From Bdellovibrio sp. 22V (GTDB lineage Bacteria > Bdellovibrionota > Bdellovibrionia > Bdellovibrionales > Bdellovibrionaceae): a stretch of 64,000 nucleotides of DNA. Location of the stretch: the NCBI RefSeq assembly GCF_030169785.1, contig NZ_CP125854.1:744001-808000 (forward strand). The letters are read 5' to 3'. The notes beneath the pieces were generated by a model. The model had not been told where the DNA came from, did not search any database, and saw only the letters and a list, made by a program, of their open reading frames with translations. The position numbers and the translations under genes are program-made. Below, piece after piece: positions 29,178-38,337 of this stretch (the stretch's first letter is position 1; each line of letters begins with the position of its first letter).

Positions 29178-29860
29178 TTATTCTTTCCAAAAAGGACGTC
29201 ACGAATTTGATACAAACCCGGTTTCTGTTTTACCAGCCATTCTGCCGCCTGAACCGCGCCCTTGGCAAAGACCGTGCGATTTAAGGCTGTGTGCTCAAAT
29301 GTCAGAACTTCTTCGTCGCTCATCGCATAGATCTTATGAACGCCAAAGATGCCGCCGCCACGAATAGCCAGCGCTTCGGGGAGCTCTCTGCCCACGGCTT
29401 TTTCCAAGTTTTCCTGGAGAGTGATCGCCGTGCCTGAAGGCTTGTCTTTCTTTTTGTTGTGATGAAGTTCTTCAATTTGAAAATCAAAATGAGAAATTGC
29501 CGACAAAGATTTCAAAGCTTCGTTAAGAACAGCAACACCCAGGCTCATGTTCGAAGACCACAACACGGGAATTTTTTTCCCGTATTGTACCAACAGATCT
29601 TTTTCTTTTTTGGAAAATCCCGTTGTGCCACAAACCACCGGTGTCTTATTTTCGGCGGCGCGCTTTAAAACGTCTTTCAATGCATCGGGGGACGAAAAGT
29701 CGATCCATACATCCACCGCCGCTGCTTTTTTCGTGTCATATTTCATTTCGCGATCGAAGGCATAAAAAACTTCACAGCGCGGATTAGCTTCGATCACCTT
29801 CACGATCTCTTGGCCCATTCTTCCCGAAGCGCCAACAAGACCGACTTTCACTTTCTTCAC
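29174..29860 (-). CDS. dapB: 4-hydroxy-tetrahydrodipicolinate reductase
   Basis: NAD(P)H-dependent step of the lysine/meso-diaminopimelate pathway, feeding peptidoglycan. The 228 residues contain the dinucleotide loop GLVGASGRMGQEI (7-19), the catalytic ELHHNKKKDKPSGTA region and a C-terminal FAKGAVQAAEWL segment. It is somewhat shorter than E. coli DapB (273). It overlaps dapA by 4 bases and the FolK-like gene by 4 bases, so the cluster is tightly coupled. Confidence 0.95.
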   Translation of the reverse strand: MKKVKVGLVGASGRMGQEIVKVIEANPRCEVFYAFDREMKYDTKKAAAVDVWIDFSSPDALKDVLKRAAENKTPVVCGTTGFSKKEKDLLVQYGKKIPVLWSSNMSLGVAVLNEALKSLSAISHFDFQIEELHHNKKKDKPSGTAITLQENLEKAVGRELPEALAIRGGGIFGVHKIYAMSDEEVLTFEHTALNRTVFAKGAVQAAEWLVKQKPGLYQIRDVLFGKNK

Positions 29861-30738
29861 AGAACACCCACTTTTTTCATTTCTTCTTTCAACTTTTCGG
29901 TGTGCTCAGGAGCCAGTTCAACTAGAGGCAAACGCAAAGAAGCTGAATCCAAAATTCCCATTAACGCCAGGGCCTTTTTCACAGGAATCGGATTGGCTTC
30001 GACAAAAAGAAGATCAATCAAAGGAAGATATTTTTTAATGTCCGCACGCGCTTTTTCGATTTGATTATCTTGCACCCATTTTTTCCACTGCACCATTTGC
30101 TGAGGAATCACGTGGCTTGCTACAGAAATAACGCCATGGCCGCCAACACCTAAGAACTCAACATAGCTTCCATCGTCTCCGGAAAGAACGACAAATTCAT
30201 TTCCACAAGCTTTAATAATTTCCGCCGCGAAATCTGCTTTTCCTGTCGCCTCTTTGATACCCATGATGCCGGGAACTTTTGCCAGGTCACGAATCGTTTC
30301 CGTCGCCAAAGACGTAATCGTTCTGCCTGGAACGTTGTAAAGCATCACAGGTGTTTTAACTGCAGTCGCAACCGCCTTAAAGTGCTCATACAATCCTCGT
30401 TGCGGAGGTTTGTTGTAATAAGGGACAACAACAAGAAGAGCATCCGCACCAAGTGCCTCGGCCTTCTTGGAGTCCTCAATCGTCTTGGCCGTGTTGTTCG
30501 AGCCTGTTCCCATAATTAACGGAATTTTGTCACCGCAGAAGGCACGTACATGTTTGAAAATTTCTGTTTTTTCCTCTGAAGTCAGAGTCGGGCTTTCGCC
30601 TGTTGTCCCGTTGATGACAAATCCGTCAACTCCACCATCCAATTGTTGCTTCAACAAACGATCCAAAGATGCGTAATCTACTTTGTCGCTTTTAAAAGGC
30701 GTTACTAGCGCTGTGAAAGTTCCTTTGAAATTTTTCAT
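29857..30738 (-). CDS. dapA: 4-hydroxy-tetrahydrodipicolinate synthase
   Basis: Condenses pyruvate and aspartate semialdehyde, first committed step to DAP and lysine. Standard TIM-barrel protein of 293 residues with INGTTGESPTL (42-52), catalytic Y134 in LYNVPGRT and Schiff-base lysine K162 in GIKEATG. The 4-base overlaps with dapF and dapB show one operon. Confidence 0.97.
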   Translation of the reverse strand: MKNFKGTFTALVTPFKSDKVDYASLDRLLKQQLDGGVDGFVINGTTGESPTLTSEEKTEIFKHVRAFCGDKIPLIMGTGSNNTAKTIEDSKKAEALGADALLVVVPYYNKPPQRGLYEHFKAVATAVKTPVMLYNVPGRTITSLATETIRDLAKVPGIMGIKEATGKADFAAEIIKACGNEFVVLSGDDGSYVEFLGVGGHGVISVASHVIPQQMVQWKKWVQDNQIEKARADIKKYLPLIDLLFVEANPIPVKKALALMGILDSASLRLPLVELAPEHTEKLKEEMKKVGVL

Positions 30739-31586
30739 TTCACCACCTCAAGATTGATATTAAAGTTTCCAACAAAGACGGCTTCACCCACCATCAGTGG
30801 GCAGGGATTTTCTTCTTCGAACGTCACCTGCAACAGACCGCCTGGCATTTGTACATTCACCTGATCTTGATTTGCCATATGAGCGTGAACAAAAGCGGCC
30901 GCTACGGCTCCCGTACCGCAAGCCAAGGTATAATCCTCAACGCCGCGCTCGAAAGTCACAGCGAGAAGCTTGCCGATGGTCTCTTCGCTATAAAACGTGA
31001 CATTCGCCCCCGCAGGTTTCAAAGCTGCGTGGTTGCGCATTTCTTTTGCCATAGTTTTTAAGCTTTCGACTTGTGAAAATTCTGAAATCTTTTGCACAAG
31101 ATGTGGAACTCCGGTGTTCACGAGCGCAAACGTCTCGACAGAACCAGCGCTGGTTTTAAGTTCTATGTTTTTCTGCACAAATTTAGCTTCAGGCATGCGA
31201 ACACGGATCTGATTCTTTTCAAGAACCTGAGCCGTGACTAAGCCGGCACCGGTTTTAAAGCGCAAGCTCGATCCACCCGAAAGAGTTTCACGACAAAAAC
31301 GGGCCGCACAACGAGCGGCGTTTCCACACATCTCTGCGGTGGAGCCGTCGGAGTTATAAAAATCCCAATTGAAGTCGTATCCTTCAGAGCCCTCTTCAAT
31401 TAAAAGCAGGCCATCTGTACTTACGCCGATCACTCGATCGCAAATAAGTTTTGCAAACTCAGGACGCGACATTCCCAGGCGTTGTTCTTCTTTTTTCCAC
31501 GCGCTGCCTGCGCGGGCGTCGATCAAAGCAAAGGTGTTTCCTGTTCCCGACATTTTCGTGATCGTCACAGGCCAAAGAGGTTTCAT
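30735..31586 (-). CDS. dapF: Diaminopimelate epimerase
   Basis: Converts LL-DAP to meso-DAP by a two-cysteine mechanism. Both catalytic cysteines are visible, in MCGNAARCAARF and in ACGTGAVAAAF, with the N-terminal GTGNTFALIDA motif. 283 residues, as usual. It overlaps lptM upstream and dapA downstream by 4 bases each. The lptM-dapF pairing is the same as in enterobacteria. Confidence 0.97.
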   Translation of the reverse strand: MKPLWPVTITKMSGTGNTFALIDARAGSAWKKEEQRLGMSRPEFAKLICDRVIGVSTDGLLLIEEGSEGYDFNWDFYNSDGSTAEMCGNAARCAARFCRETLSGGSSLRFKTGAGLVTAQVLEKNQIRVRMPEAKFVQKNIELKTSAGSVETFALVNTGVPHLVQKISEFSQVESLKTMAKEMRNHAALKPAGANVTFYSEETIGKLLAVTFERGVEDYTLACGTGAVAAAFVHAHMANQDQVNVQMPGGLLQVTFEEENPCPLMVGEAVFVGNFNINLEVVK

Positions 31587-31792
31587 CGCTCCTCCGTCTC
31601 GGCAGAAGAGCTATCCTCGTCTTGAATATTGTAGTTGTTCTTTTTAGTTTTTTTCTGCGTCTCTTTGTAAGTAGGTTCACCACGTCCAAGAGGTGCGGGA
31701 TTGAGTGGGGGGAGGGGACGACCTTTCACCCCACAGCCAAGAGGCCCCAGCAACAGAACCAGCGCAAGTGTTAATTTATTCAGACGTTCCAT
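31583..31792 (-). CDS. lptM: LptM (YifL)-like small lipoprotein
   Basis: A 69-residue lipoprotein: signal peptide ending in lipobox LGC (Cys20), then the GCGVKGRPLPPLNPA motif that characterises LptM (GCGxKGPLxxP). In E. coli LptM binds the LptD-LptE translocon and assists LptD maturation. The rest is a charged disordered tail. Position next to dapF matches the E. coli lptM-dapF order, which strengthens the call. It overlaps the TPR gene upstream by 17 bases and dapF by 4. Confidence 0.8.
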   Translation of the reverse strand: MERLNKLTLALVLLLGPLGCGVKGRPLPPLNPAPLGRGEPTYKETQKKTKKNNYNIQDEDSSSAETEER

Positions 31793-32648
31793 TCAACCCC
31801 TTGAGTTCGCCTTCAACTTCTGTCAGGCGACGGCAAAGCATGGGGTCTATCATATACTGTCTATACTGAATCGCTGAAATGTTTTTGCAGGTCATCACGT
31901 ATTTCTGAGCCTCATCGGTGTTGGCTTTGGCTTTTTTAGCCGCGTATTCCAACTTCCAGGCCCAATAGAAAAGCTCCGGGTACTTTTCGTCACTTTTCTT
32001 CATATTGCTAAGAGCTTCTTGTGCCTTAGCAAAGTTCTTGGCCGTCAGGAATTTTTCCGTTTCCAACGCCCACCAGAATTTTTGCTGCGGGGACCGTTTA
32101 ATAAGAACCGAGTCCGCCAGCTTCTGATAATCGGTCCATTTACCCATGCAGGCCAAAGCTTGCGCCGATGTCAGTTTGAGTTCTTCGTCGAAACCGACCA
32201 AAGCGAGCTGCTTTTGCACTAATTCTTGTGCCGCTTTGCAATCACCCTTCGCGATCATCAAATGGGCCAGCTCCGTCACAATCAAAAAGTTATCAGGTTC
32301 AATTCGTGAGGCTTCCGTCATTTTATCAAAAGCCTGGTTCAATTCTGTTTTTCTAAGCGAAACGCCGGTTTCATAAAGCTGTTGGGCTTTGTCACTAAAG
32401 AAAATATGGGAAACTTCGTTCACCGTTTTTTTAAGTTCGGCAATAGCCTGCGGTCGCGTCTCTTTTTGCAAGGCATTCGTGAGAATATTTAAAGCCTGCT
32501 GGCGATCGCGCTGAAGACTTAAGTTGTAGGCTTTTTCAATAATATCTTTGTACGTCTCAGACTTTGGAATTTTATTCTGAGCGAAACTAGAGGCGGGCAG
32601 AAAAGAAAGAGCCGCTATGAAAGCGGCTCTTATCAAAATCAAATTCAT
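31776..32648 (-). CDS. Exported TPR-like protein
   Basis: A 290-residue protein with a signal peptide (cut after ASSFA-Q) and an all-helical mature part with tetratricopeptide-like spacing (for example RDRQQALNILTNALQKE, GDCKAAQELVQKQLAL, KNFAKAQEALSNM). Likely a periplasmic scaffold for protein contacts; no catalytic motif. It lies 3 bases after the LolA-like gene and overlaps lptM, so it is in the dap operon and may have an envelope assembly role. Confidence 0.75.
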   Translation of the reverse strand: MNLILIRAAFIAALSFLPASSFAQNKIPKSETYKDIIEKAYNLSLQRDRQQALNILTNALQKETRPQAIAELKKTVNEVSHIFFSDKAQQLYETGVSLRKTELNQAFDKMTEASRIEPDNFLIVTELAHLMIAKGDCKAAQELVQKQLALVGFDEELKLTSAQALACMGKWTDYQKLADSVLIKRSPQQKFWWALETEKFLTAKNFAKAQEALSNMKKSDEKYPELFYWAWKLEYAAKKAKANTDEAQKYVMTCKNISAIQYRQYMIDPMLCRRLTEVEGELKGLNGTSE

Positions 32649-32651
32649 TGA

Positions 32652-33224
32652 TTAGTTCTTTTTGAAAGATTTCAAAACAACTGTCACGTTACCGAATTGG
32701 CTTGGAGCAACTTGTTTCAACATACCAGAAAGTGGAACTTGTTGTGGGTTGATCCATGCGTTGATTTCTGCATTTTGCTCTTTGTCTTTAAGACGAGCGT
32801 GGATGCAATCGAAAGTACCAGCAGGAACAGTGATTCTGTCTTCTTTAACTTCGATAACTTCAACGTCTTGTTTTGGTGGTTGTTGTTCTTTACCGTTAAC
32901 GATCATTTTTTTGATTTCACCAGTGTTTGGATCGATCAAAGTTTCAACTTTTTGTTTTCCAGCGAAACCAAGATCCATGTTTTGATCCATCCAGATGCCA
33001 TCAGCTTCTACAGAGCGAACTGACATTGTCATAGAACCTTTGATGAAGCCCATGTCGATGTTGTAGTTAGCTTGATCGCCAACTTTCCAGTCCAAACCCA
33101 TTGTTTGAGCTTGATCCATGATTGCCGCATTTTGAATGCCAGCAACAACTTCAACTGCAGATGGAGCAGCAACCGCGTTTAGTGAGAACGCAAGACCTAG
33201 AACGGCGATAAGAGCCTTAACCAT
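32652..33224 (-). CDS. Periplasmic protein, possibly LolA/DUF3108-like fold
   Basis: The frame is open further upstream, but the ATG at 33224 has a perfect AAGGAGG site and starts a signal peptide (MVKALIAVLGLAFSLNAVAA). The 190-residue protein is beta-rich with WKVGDQANYNIDMGFIKGSMTM and ITVPAGTFDCIHARL, patterns seen in LolA-like/DUF3108 periplasmic proteins that bind hydrophobic ligands. This is only a resemblance. First gene of the run leading to lptM and dap genes. Confidence 0.7.
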   Translation of the reverse strand: MVKALIAVLGLAFSLNAVAAPSAVEVVAGIQNAAIMDQAQTMGLDWKVGDQANYNIDMGFIKGSMTMSVRSVEADGIWMDQNMDLGFAGKQKVETLIDPNTGEIKKMIVNGKEQQPPKQDVEVIEVKEDRITVPAGTFDCIHARLKDKEQNAEINAWINPQQVPLSGMLKQVAPSQFGNVTVVLKSFKKN

Positions 33225-33306
33225 AAATTCCTCCTTGAATGGTTTTCGTATTCTTTTGTGTGTCTTAATCACACCACGACTTAGGGAGGTACAGTCAAGG
33301 CTCTAT

Positions 33307-35688
33307 TTATTGTTCTCTAAAACTACTCACTAAAACTTGACGCGGCTTGCTGCCATTAGCGGGGCCCACAACACCTTCTTTTTCAAAGATTTCAATCAAG
33401 CGTGCAGCGCGAGGATAACCGAGTCTAAACTTTCGCTGAATGAGAGACGCAGAAACTTCCTTTTGTCCCGACGTCCACGCGAGGATTTCGTCGTATCTCT
33501 CATCGTATTCTTCTTCACCGAAACCGCCACCGCTTCCGCCGTCACCAGCTTCAGCGCCATCGCCACCCGCAAAGCCATCAAGAGCTTTCATTGCGAGTGG
33601 ATCGTACTCAGGTTCGGCTTGAGATGCCCAGTGCTTCACAACGTTATTGATTTCGCGATCCGCAAGATAAGGCCCATGGTGACGAGTCGGCTTACCAACG
33701 CCCGGAGCTTGGAAAAGCATGTCTCCATTCGGAAGAAGGCGTTCCGCACCCGAATCATCGATGATAATTCGCGAGTCCATCTTGGAAGCAACCTTCAAAG
33801 CCACGCGGCCTGGAATATTCGTTTTAATCAAACCTGTAACGACATCTTTACGCGGCGATTGCGTCGCCACAATCAAGTGGATCCCGCAGGCACGCGCCTT
33901 TTGCGTCAGACGCTGAATCGGCTCTTCGATATTTTGTTTTTCCACGATCATGAGATCCGCAAGCTCATCGACCACGATGACGATAAATGGAAGCGGTTGG
34001 AAGTAGTATTGTTCTAACTTCGCTTTGCCTTCTTCCAGTTCAAGATTGATTTTTTCGTGCTCTTCAATCTCTGCTTTCGTTAAAGCTCCGGTTTTTTCGT
34101 TGAAGGCTTCAATCTTACCCACACCGAACTTTGAAAGAGACTTATAACGTTTTTCCATTTCGCGCACAGCCCACTTCAAAGCTGTTGCAGCTTTCTTCGG
34201 CTCTGTCACATGCGGCAGAACCAAGTGCGGCACTGTTGAGAACGGAGCCAAGTCGACCATTTTTGGATCGATCAAAACAAGGCGCAACGTTTTCGGCGAG
34301 TGACGGAAAAGAAGACCCGTAATGATAGAGCCGACAAAAACCGACTTACCAGAGCCCGTTGTACCGGCGATCAATAAGTGCGGCATCTTACGCAAATCAA
34401 CGACCTTCGGTTCACCATCGACCGCGCGGCCCACGGCCATCGGCAGTGCCAAGTCTTCACTCCAAAATTGATCTTCGGCGATCAAGTCTTTGTAATAAAC
34501 AGTTTCACGCTTCAGATTCGCGGTCTCGATACCGACAACATCCGTTCCAGGGATGTGACCGACAACACGCACTGATTCTGAAGAAAGCGCCAATGAAAGA
34601 TCATCCTCAAGCTCCGAGATCTTACTGATTTTAACATCGGCATTGGGTTTAAATTCGTACATCGTCACCAAAGGACCCGGCTTCGCATCCTGGATTTGCC
34701 CTTCGATAGAGAAGTTCTTAAGTTTTTCGACCAATGAATCCGCTTTTCTTTGAATCTCGGCCTTATCGATTTTAATACGGGACGCCGGAGGATCCTCCAG
34801 TAAAGCGAGCTTTGGCATTTCCCAGTTCTCGATGCGACGAGGCGGTTTCGCTTTCATCACGACCTTGCGTTTTTGCGCAAGCTTCACTGCGGGAACTTCT
34901 TCTTCATCTTCTTCCTCTTCTGATTCTTCTTCAGATTCATCGTCGGCAGAAGCTTCAAGTTCCTCTTCTTCCTCGTCCTCTTCTTCTTTTTCTACAAACT
35001 TTTTATCGGACAAAGGAAACACGGTCGCAGGTTTGGCTTCTTTTGCTTCGGCCTTTTTTGGGCTCTTTGCTTTTTTTGTGTTTTTCACGAACATGCCCGA
35101 GAAAAACGTCGCGATTTTATCCATGACTTTTTTCTTTTTCATCCACGCCAGAAATCCGCGCGGAGCTTCCGTCAACTCTTGCAGGCTTTTTTCGAAATAG
35201 AAAACAATCAGAACCGCCATCAAGGACCACAGGATCACTTGGACGCCAGCAAAATTAAAAGCCCGCGTCAGCGCCTGAGAAACGCCCAACCCCAAAAGGC
35301 CGCCCAAATAAATCTGATTCGAAAAAACCTTTGTATTCGGCAAATAGAGGGACAGTAACGACGCGATATTCACAATCGCCAACAGAGCCCAGACAAAGCG
35401 AATGTTTTTAAGATTAAGAGACTCCCCCTGGAAGGCGGAGTAGGCCATGCGAACAAGGCTCGCAACAACAACCCAGGCTGCCAAACCGAAAAACTGATAG
35501 AGCGCATCAGCAAGAAAGCTCCCCACAATTCCACAATAATTCAGTGCTTTTAAGCCTTGGCCCCCAATAGAATTGAAGGAGGGGTCTAAAGGATTGTAAC
35601 TAATCAAAGCCAGGGCGAGAAAGAGCCCTAAACCTAAAAAGCCGATTGCGATAACGTCCTGACGAAACTTTTTCAGTAATTGGTTCAT
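33307..35688 (-). CDS. ftsK: DNA translocase FtsK
   Basis: Septal DNA pump that clears chromosome ends and activates Xer recombination. The 793 residues have about four membrane helices (1-175), an unusually acidic Glu/Asp/Ser linker (~225-270), the RecA-like motor with Walker A IAGTTGSGKSVFVG and Walker B IVVVDELADLM, and a C-terminal gamma winged helix (YDEILAWTSGQKEVSASLIQRKFRLGY) that reads polarity sites. Shorter linker than E. coli FtsK (1329 residues). A Xer recombinase is encoded elsewhere in the window. Confidence 0.97.
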   Translation of the reverse strand: MNQLLKKFRQDVIAIGFLGLGLFLALALISYNPLDPSFNSIGGQGLKALNYCGIVGSFLADALYQFFGLAAWVVVASLVRMAYSAFQGESLNLKNIRFVWALLAIVNIASLLSLYLPNTKVFSNQIYLGGLLGLGVSQALTRAFNFAGVQVILWSLMAVLIVFYFEKSLQELTEAPRGFLAWMKKKKVMDKIATFFSGMFVKNTKKAKSPKKAEAKEAKPATVFPLSDKKFVEKEEEDEEEEELEASADDESEEESEEEEDEEEVPAVKLAQKRKVVMKAKPPRRIENWEMPKLALLEDPPASRIKIDKAEIQRKADSLVEKLKNFSIEGQIQDAKPGPLVTMYEFKPNADVKISKISELEDDLSLALSSESVRVVGHIPGTDVVGIETANLKRETVYYKDLIAEDQFWSEDLALPMAVGRAVDGEPKVVDLRKMPHLLIAGTTGSGKSVFVGSIITGLLFRHSPKTLRLVLIDPKMVDLAPFSTVPHLVLPHVTEPKKAATALKWAVREMEKRYKSLSKFGVGKIEAFNEKTGALTKAEIEEHEKINLELEEGKAKLEQYYFQPLPFIVIVVDELADLMIVEKQNIEEPIQRLTQKARACGIHLIVATQSPRKDVVTGLIKTNIPGRVALKVASKMDSRIIIDDSGAERLLPNGDMLFQAPGVGKPTRHHGPYLADREINNVVKHWASQAEPEYDPLAMKALDGFAGGDGAEAGDGGSGGGFGEEEYDERYDEILAWTSGQKEVSASLIQRKFRLGYPRAARLIEIFEKEGVVGPANGSKPRQVLVSSFREQ

Positions 35689-35740
35689 TTAAAAAATTTA
35701 CGAAATTCCAACGAGTTAGTCATGCGCCCCGCTCGGTTCC

Positions 35741-35769
35741 TTGACTTAGGACCTGGCTAGCAGGACATT
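35741..35769 (+). promoter_or_regulatory. Possible sigma-70 promoter of queE
   Basis: TTGACT (35741-35746) and GACATT (35764-35769) at 17-base spacing, 32 bases before the queE ATG. The -10 box is poor, so this is tentative. Confidence 0.25.
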
Positions 35770-35801
35770 GCGCAAAGACCAAGATAGAGTTTTAAGAAGT
35801 T

Positions 35802-36440
35802 ATGCTTAAGATAAACGAGATTTTTTACAGTATTCAGGGTGAAACAACGTACGTGGGAAATCCCACTGTTTTTGTGCGTCTGACGGCTTGTAATCTGCGT
35901 TGCACTTATTGCGACACCAAATACTCGTACTACGAAGGCGAGATGCAGACCTTCGAAAACATTCTTAAGGAAATTGATTCTCACAAAGCTCCGTATGTTT
36001 GCGTTACCGGCGGCGAACCTCTTTTACAAAAAGAAGTTCACACGTTGATGAAGACATTGTGCGATCGCGGCTACAAAGTTTCGTTGGAAACCAGCGGATC
36101 AAAAACTGTTGAGCATGTAGATCCGCGCGTGAAAATTATTTTAGATGTAAAAACTCCTGACAGTGGAGCAGCAAATTCTTTTTTGATGGACAACATCCGC
36201 TTTTCCACTCCTAGCACGGAATACAAGTTTGTGATCTGTTCCGAAAAAGATTTCGAGTGGTCTGAAGAATTCTGTCGTCAACATAATTTATTTGAAAAAT
36301 TTGTGGTTTTATACAGCCCATCATACGGCCAAGTGTCTGAACGCTGGTTGGCAGAAAAAATTCTGCAAAAAAATTCATCTGCAAGGTTGCAATTGCAGCT
36401 GCATAAGTATATCTGGTCTTCCGAAACACGCGGAGTATAG
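35802..36440 (+). CDS. queE: 7-carboxy-7-deazaguanine synthase
   Basis: Radical-SAM enzyme in the queuosine pathway, turning CPH4 into CDG. The start INEIFYSIQGE and the radical-SAM motif C30-x3-C34-x2-C37 (CNLRCTYC) preceded by RLTACN are typical, as is CVTGGEPLL. 212 residues, as in the family. No other queuosine gene is in the window. A Fis-like gene follows 37 bases later. Confidence 0.95.
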   Translation: MLKINEIFYSIQGETTYVGNPTVFVRLTACNLRCTYCDTKYSYYEGEMQTFENILKEIDSHKAPYVCVTGGEPLLQKEVHTLMKTLCDRGYKVSLETSGSKTVEHVDPRVKIILDVKTPDSGAANSFLMDNIRFSTPSTEYKFVICSEKDFEWSEEFCRQHNLFEKFVVLYSPSYGQVSERWLAEKILQKNSSARLQLQLHKYIWSSETRGV

Positions 36441-36477
36441 TCTCCACTTTTAATTAAGCAGAAATTTTGGGAGTTCC

Positions 36478-36777
36478 ATGACGCCGAACCTAAACAGTTC
36501 TGATAATCTTTTTGTCGCTAATCTTCAGTCCGTAAGCTTGGAAAAGCTTGTAAAGAGCAAACTGGAAGTTTTGTTTGCTCAACAAAAAGAAGCACAAGTT
36601 GAGTTGAATGGTTTGTACAATGTCGTGATCGAACAAGTAGAAAAGCCTCTTCTTGAGCTGGCTTTGCGCGCCTATAACGGCAATCAAGTAAAAACGGCGC
36701 AAATGCTCGGCATCAACCGCAATACTCTTAAGAAGAAAATTGACAACTACAAGATTCGTGTCAAAAAAATGAATTAA
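36478..36777 (+). CDS. fis: Fis-family DNA-binding protein
   Basis: A 99-residue protein matching the size and architecture of Fis: N-terminal dimerisation helices (about 15-60) and a C-terminal helix-turn-helix (GNQVKTAQMLGINRNTLKKKI, 73-93), near-identical in pattern to E. coli Fis. It would bend DNA and shape the nucleoid or regulate promoters. The closing HTH is also found in NtrC-type activators, but there is no AAA+ domain here. SD GGGAG before the ATG. Same strand as queE. Confidence 0.85.
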   Translation: MTPNLNSSDNLFVANLQSVSLEKLVKSKLEVLFAQQKEAQVELNGLYNVVIEQVEKPLLELALRAYNGNQVKTAQMLGINRNTLKKKIDNYKIRVKKMN

Positions 36778-36886
36778 TAGATTCGTTCATAGTATTTCAT
36801 CAGCGAGCCATCCAGAACCACCATCTTTTGCACAGGGCTCGCAAATTTTTGACTGAACTTAAATTTCGTTACTCTAGAGGGGTTCA

Positions 36887-38302
36887 ATGAGTACGCGAAT
36901 TCCACCTCAAAATCTTGAGGCCGAACAATCCATTTTGGGCGGCTTGATGCTCGACAGGGAAGCTCTCGACCAGGTAGGCGATATGCTTATGGCCGATGAC
37001 TTCTATAAGCCTGCTCATCAAAAGATTTATGAAGCTATTAAAGAGCTTCACGCCAAAAGCCAACCGATCGACATCATCACTGTGACAAACTTGCTGCAAG
37101 CAGGCGGACACATGGATATGGCCGGTGGACCTGAATATTTAATCAGTCTTCTAGATAAAACGATTTCTGCAGCCAATATCACTTCGCATGCGAAGATCGT
37201 TAAAGATAAAGCCACACTTCGCCGCCTTATCACTATCAACAGTCAGTTGATTGAAAAGGCCTACAATCAAGAATTCCAGGATGTGGAATCTTTTGTGGAC
37301 CAAGCGGAAAGCGAGATTTTCAAAATCGGCGAGAACAAAACGCAAAGTGGTCTTGTCGGCTCCATGGAAATCGTTAAAGCTTCCATCCAAAAGATTGAAG
37401 AACTTTATAAGAACAAAGCCGAGATCACAGGTCTTGCAACGGGCTTTAAAAAGCTCGATGAAATGACTGCGGGTCTTCACCCTGGCGAGATGACGATCAT
37501 CGCAGCACGTCCGTCGATGGGTAAAACAGCGTTCTCTCTGAACATCGCGCAACACGTGGCGCTTCGTCTGAAAAAGACTGTTGCTTACTTCTCTTTGGAG
37601 ATGGGTAAAGAGTCCATGATGATGCGTATGCTTTCTGCGGAATCCAAAGTGAGCATGAGTGAAATCCGTAACGGCCGTATTCAAGACTCTGCTTGGCCGA
37701 AACTTATCAATGCTGCCAGTGCACTCAGTGAAGCTTCGATTTTTATCGATGATACTCCGGGTGTTTCACCGTTTGAGATTCGTTCGCGCGCAAGACGTTT
37801 GAAAGCGGAACACGGTCTTGATCTAATCATGATCGACTACTTGCAGCTTATGAGCATGAAACAAAAAATGCAGTCACGTGAGCAAGAGGTCGCGGAGATT
37901 TCTAAATCTTTGAAAGCCATTGCCAAGGAATTGCAGATTCCAGTGATCGCACTTGCTCAGCTCAACCGTGGTGTTGAGGGTCGTACAGAAAAGAAACCGA
38001 TGCTCTCGGATCTGCGTGAGTCCGGATCTATTGAGCAAGATGCCGACGTTATCATGATGCTTTATCGTGATGACTACTATGACAAAGAAAATCCAGACAA
38101 ACAGGGTCATGCGGAAGTGATCGTCGGTAAACAGCGTAACGGTGCTACCGGCCCCGTTAAAATGCGTTTCGATGCTCAATACAATAGATTCCGTGATGCT
38201 GAACCTGAGGCAGGGGGCGTGAGTCCACTTCCTCCTCCACAAGCGCCGCCTCCGATGCCGGGCGGCAGACCTAAAAACTTTGCACCTGGCGCAGGTGTTT
38301 AA
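36887..38302 (+). CDS. dnaB: Replicative DNA helicase DnaB
   Basis: Hexameric 5'-3' helicase at the replication fork. 471 residues with N-terminal helical domain (PPQNLEAEQSILGGLML), linker, and RecA-like domain with TGFKKLDEMTAGLHPGE and Walker A ARPSMGKTA, then MIDYLQLM and the ESGSIEQDADVI motif. A Pro/Gly-rich tail closes the protein. SD GAGGGG precedes the ATG at 36887. A strong hairpin immediately follows the stop. Confidence 0.97.
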   Translation: MSTRIPPQNLEAEQSILGGLMLDREALDQVGDMLMADDFYKPAHQKIYEAIKELHAKSQPIDIITVTNLLQAGGHMDMAGGPEYLISLLDKTISAANITSHAKIVKDKATLRRLITINSQLIEKAYNQEFQDVESFVDQAESEIFKIGENKTQSGLVGSMEIVKASIQKIEELYKNKAEITGLATGFKKLDEMTAGLHPGEMTIIAARPSMGKTAFSLNIAQHVALRLKKTVAYFSLEMGKESMMMRMLSAESKVSMSEIRNGRIQDSAWPKLINAASALSEASIFIDDTPGVSPFEIRSRARRLKAEHGLDLIMIDYLQLMSMKQKMQSREQEVAEISKSLKAIAKELQIPVIALAQLNRGVEGRTEKKPMLSDLRESGSIEQDADVIMMLYRDDYYDKENPDKQGHAEVIVGKQRNGATGPVKMRFDAQYNRFRDAEPEAGGVSPLPPPQAPPPMPGGRPKNFAPGAGV

Positions 38303-38308
38303 GATAAT

Positions 38309-38337
38309 GGGCCTCGATGAGGCCCTTACTTTTTTTA
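38309..38337 (+). terminator. dnaB terminator hairpin containing the next gene's start codon
   Basis: GGGCCTC (38309-38315) pairs perfectly with GAGGCCC (38319-38325) around the loop GAT, followed by TTACTTTTTTTATTT. The ATG of the SDR gene is 38317-38319, in the loop and first base of the 3' arm. Confidence 0.85.

Noticed and set aside
35700-35801. preQ1 riboswitch upstream of queE
   Set aside because: A GGTTCC/GGACC hairpin can be drawn, but the A-rich tail and the pseudoknot partner of preQ1-I were not found.
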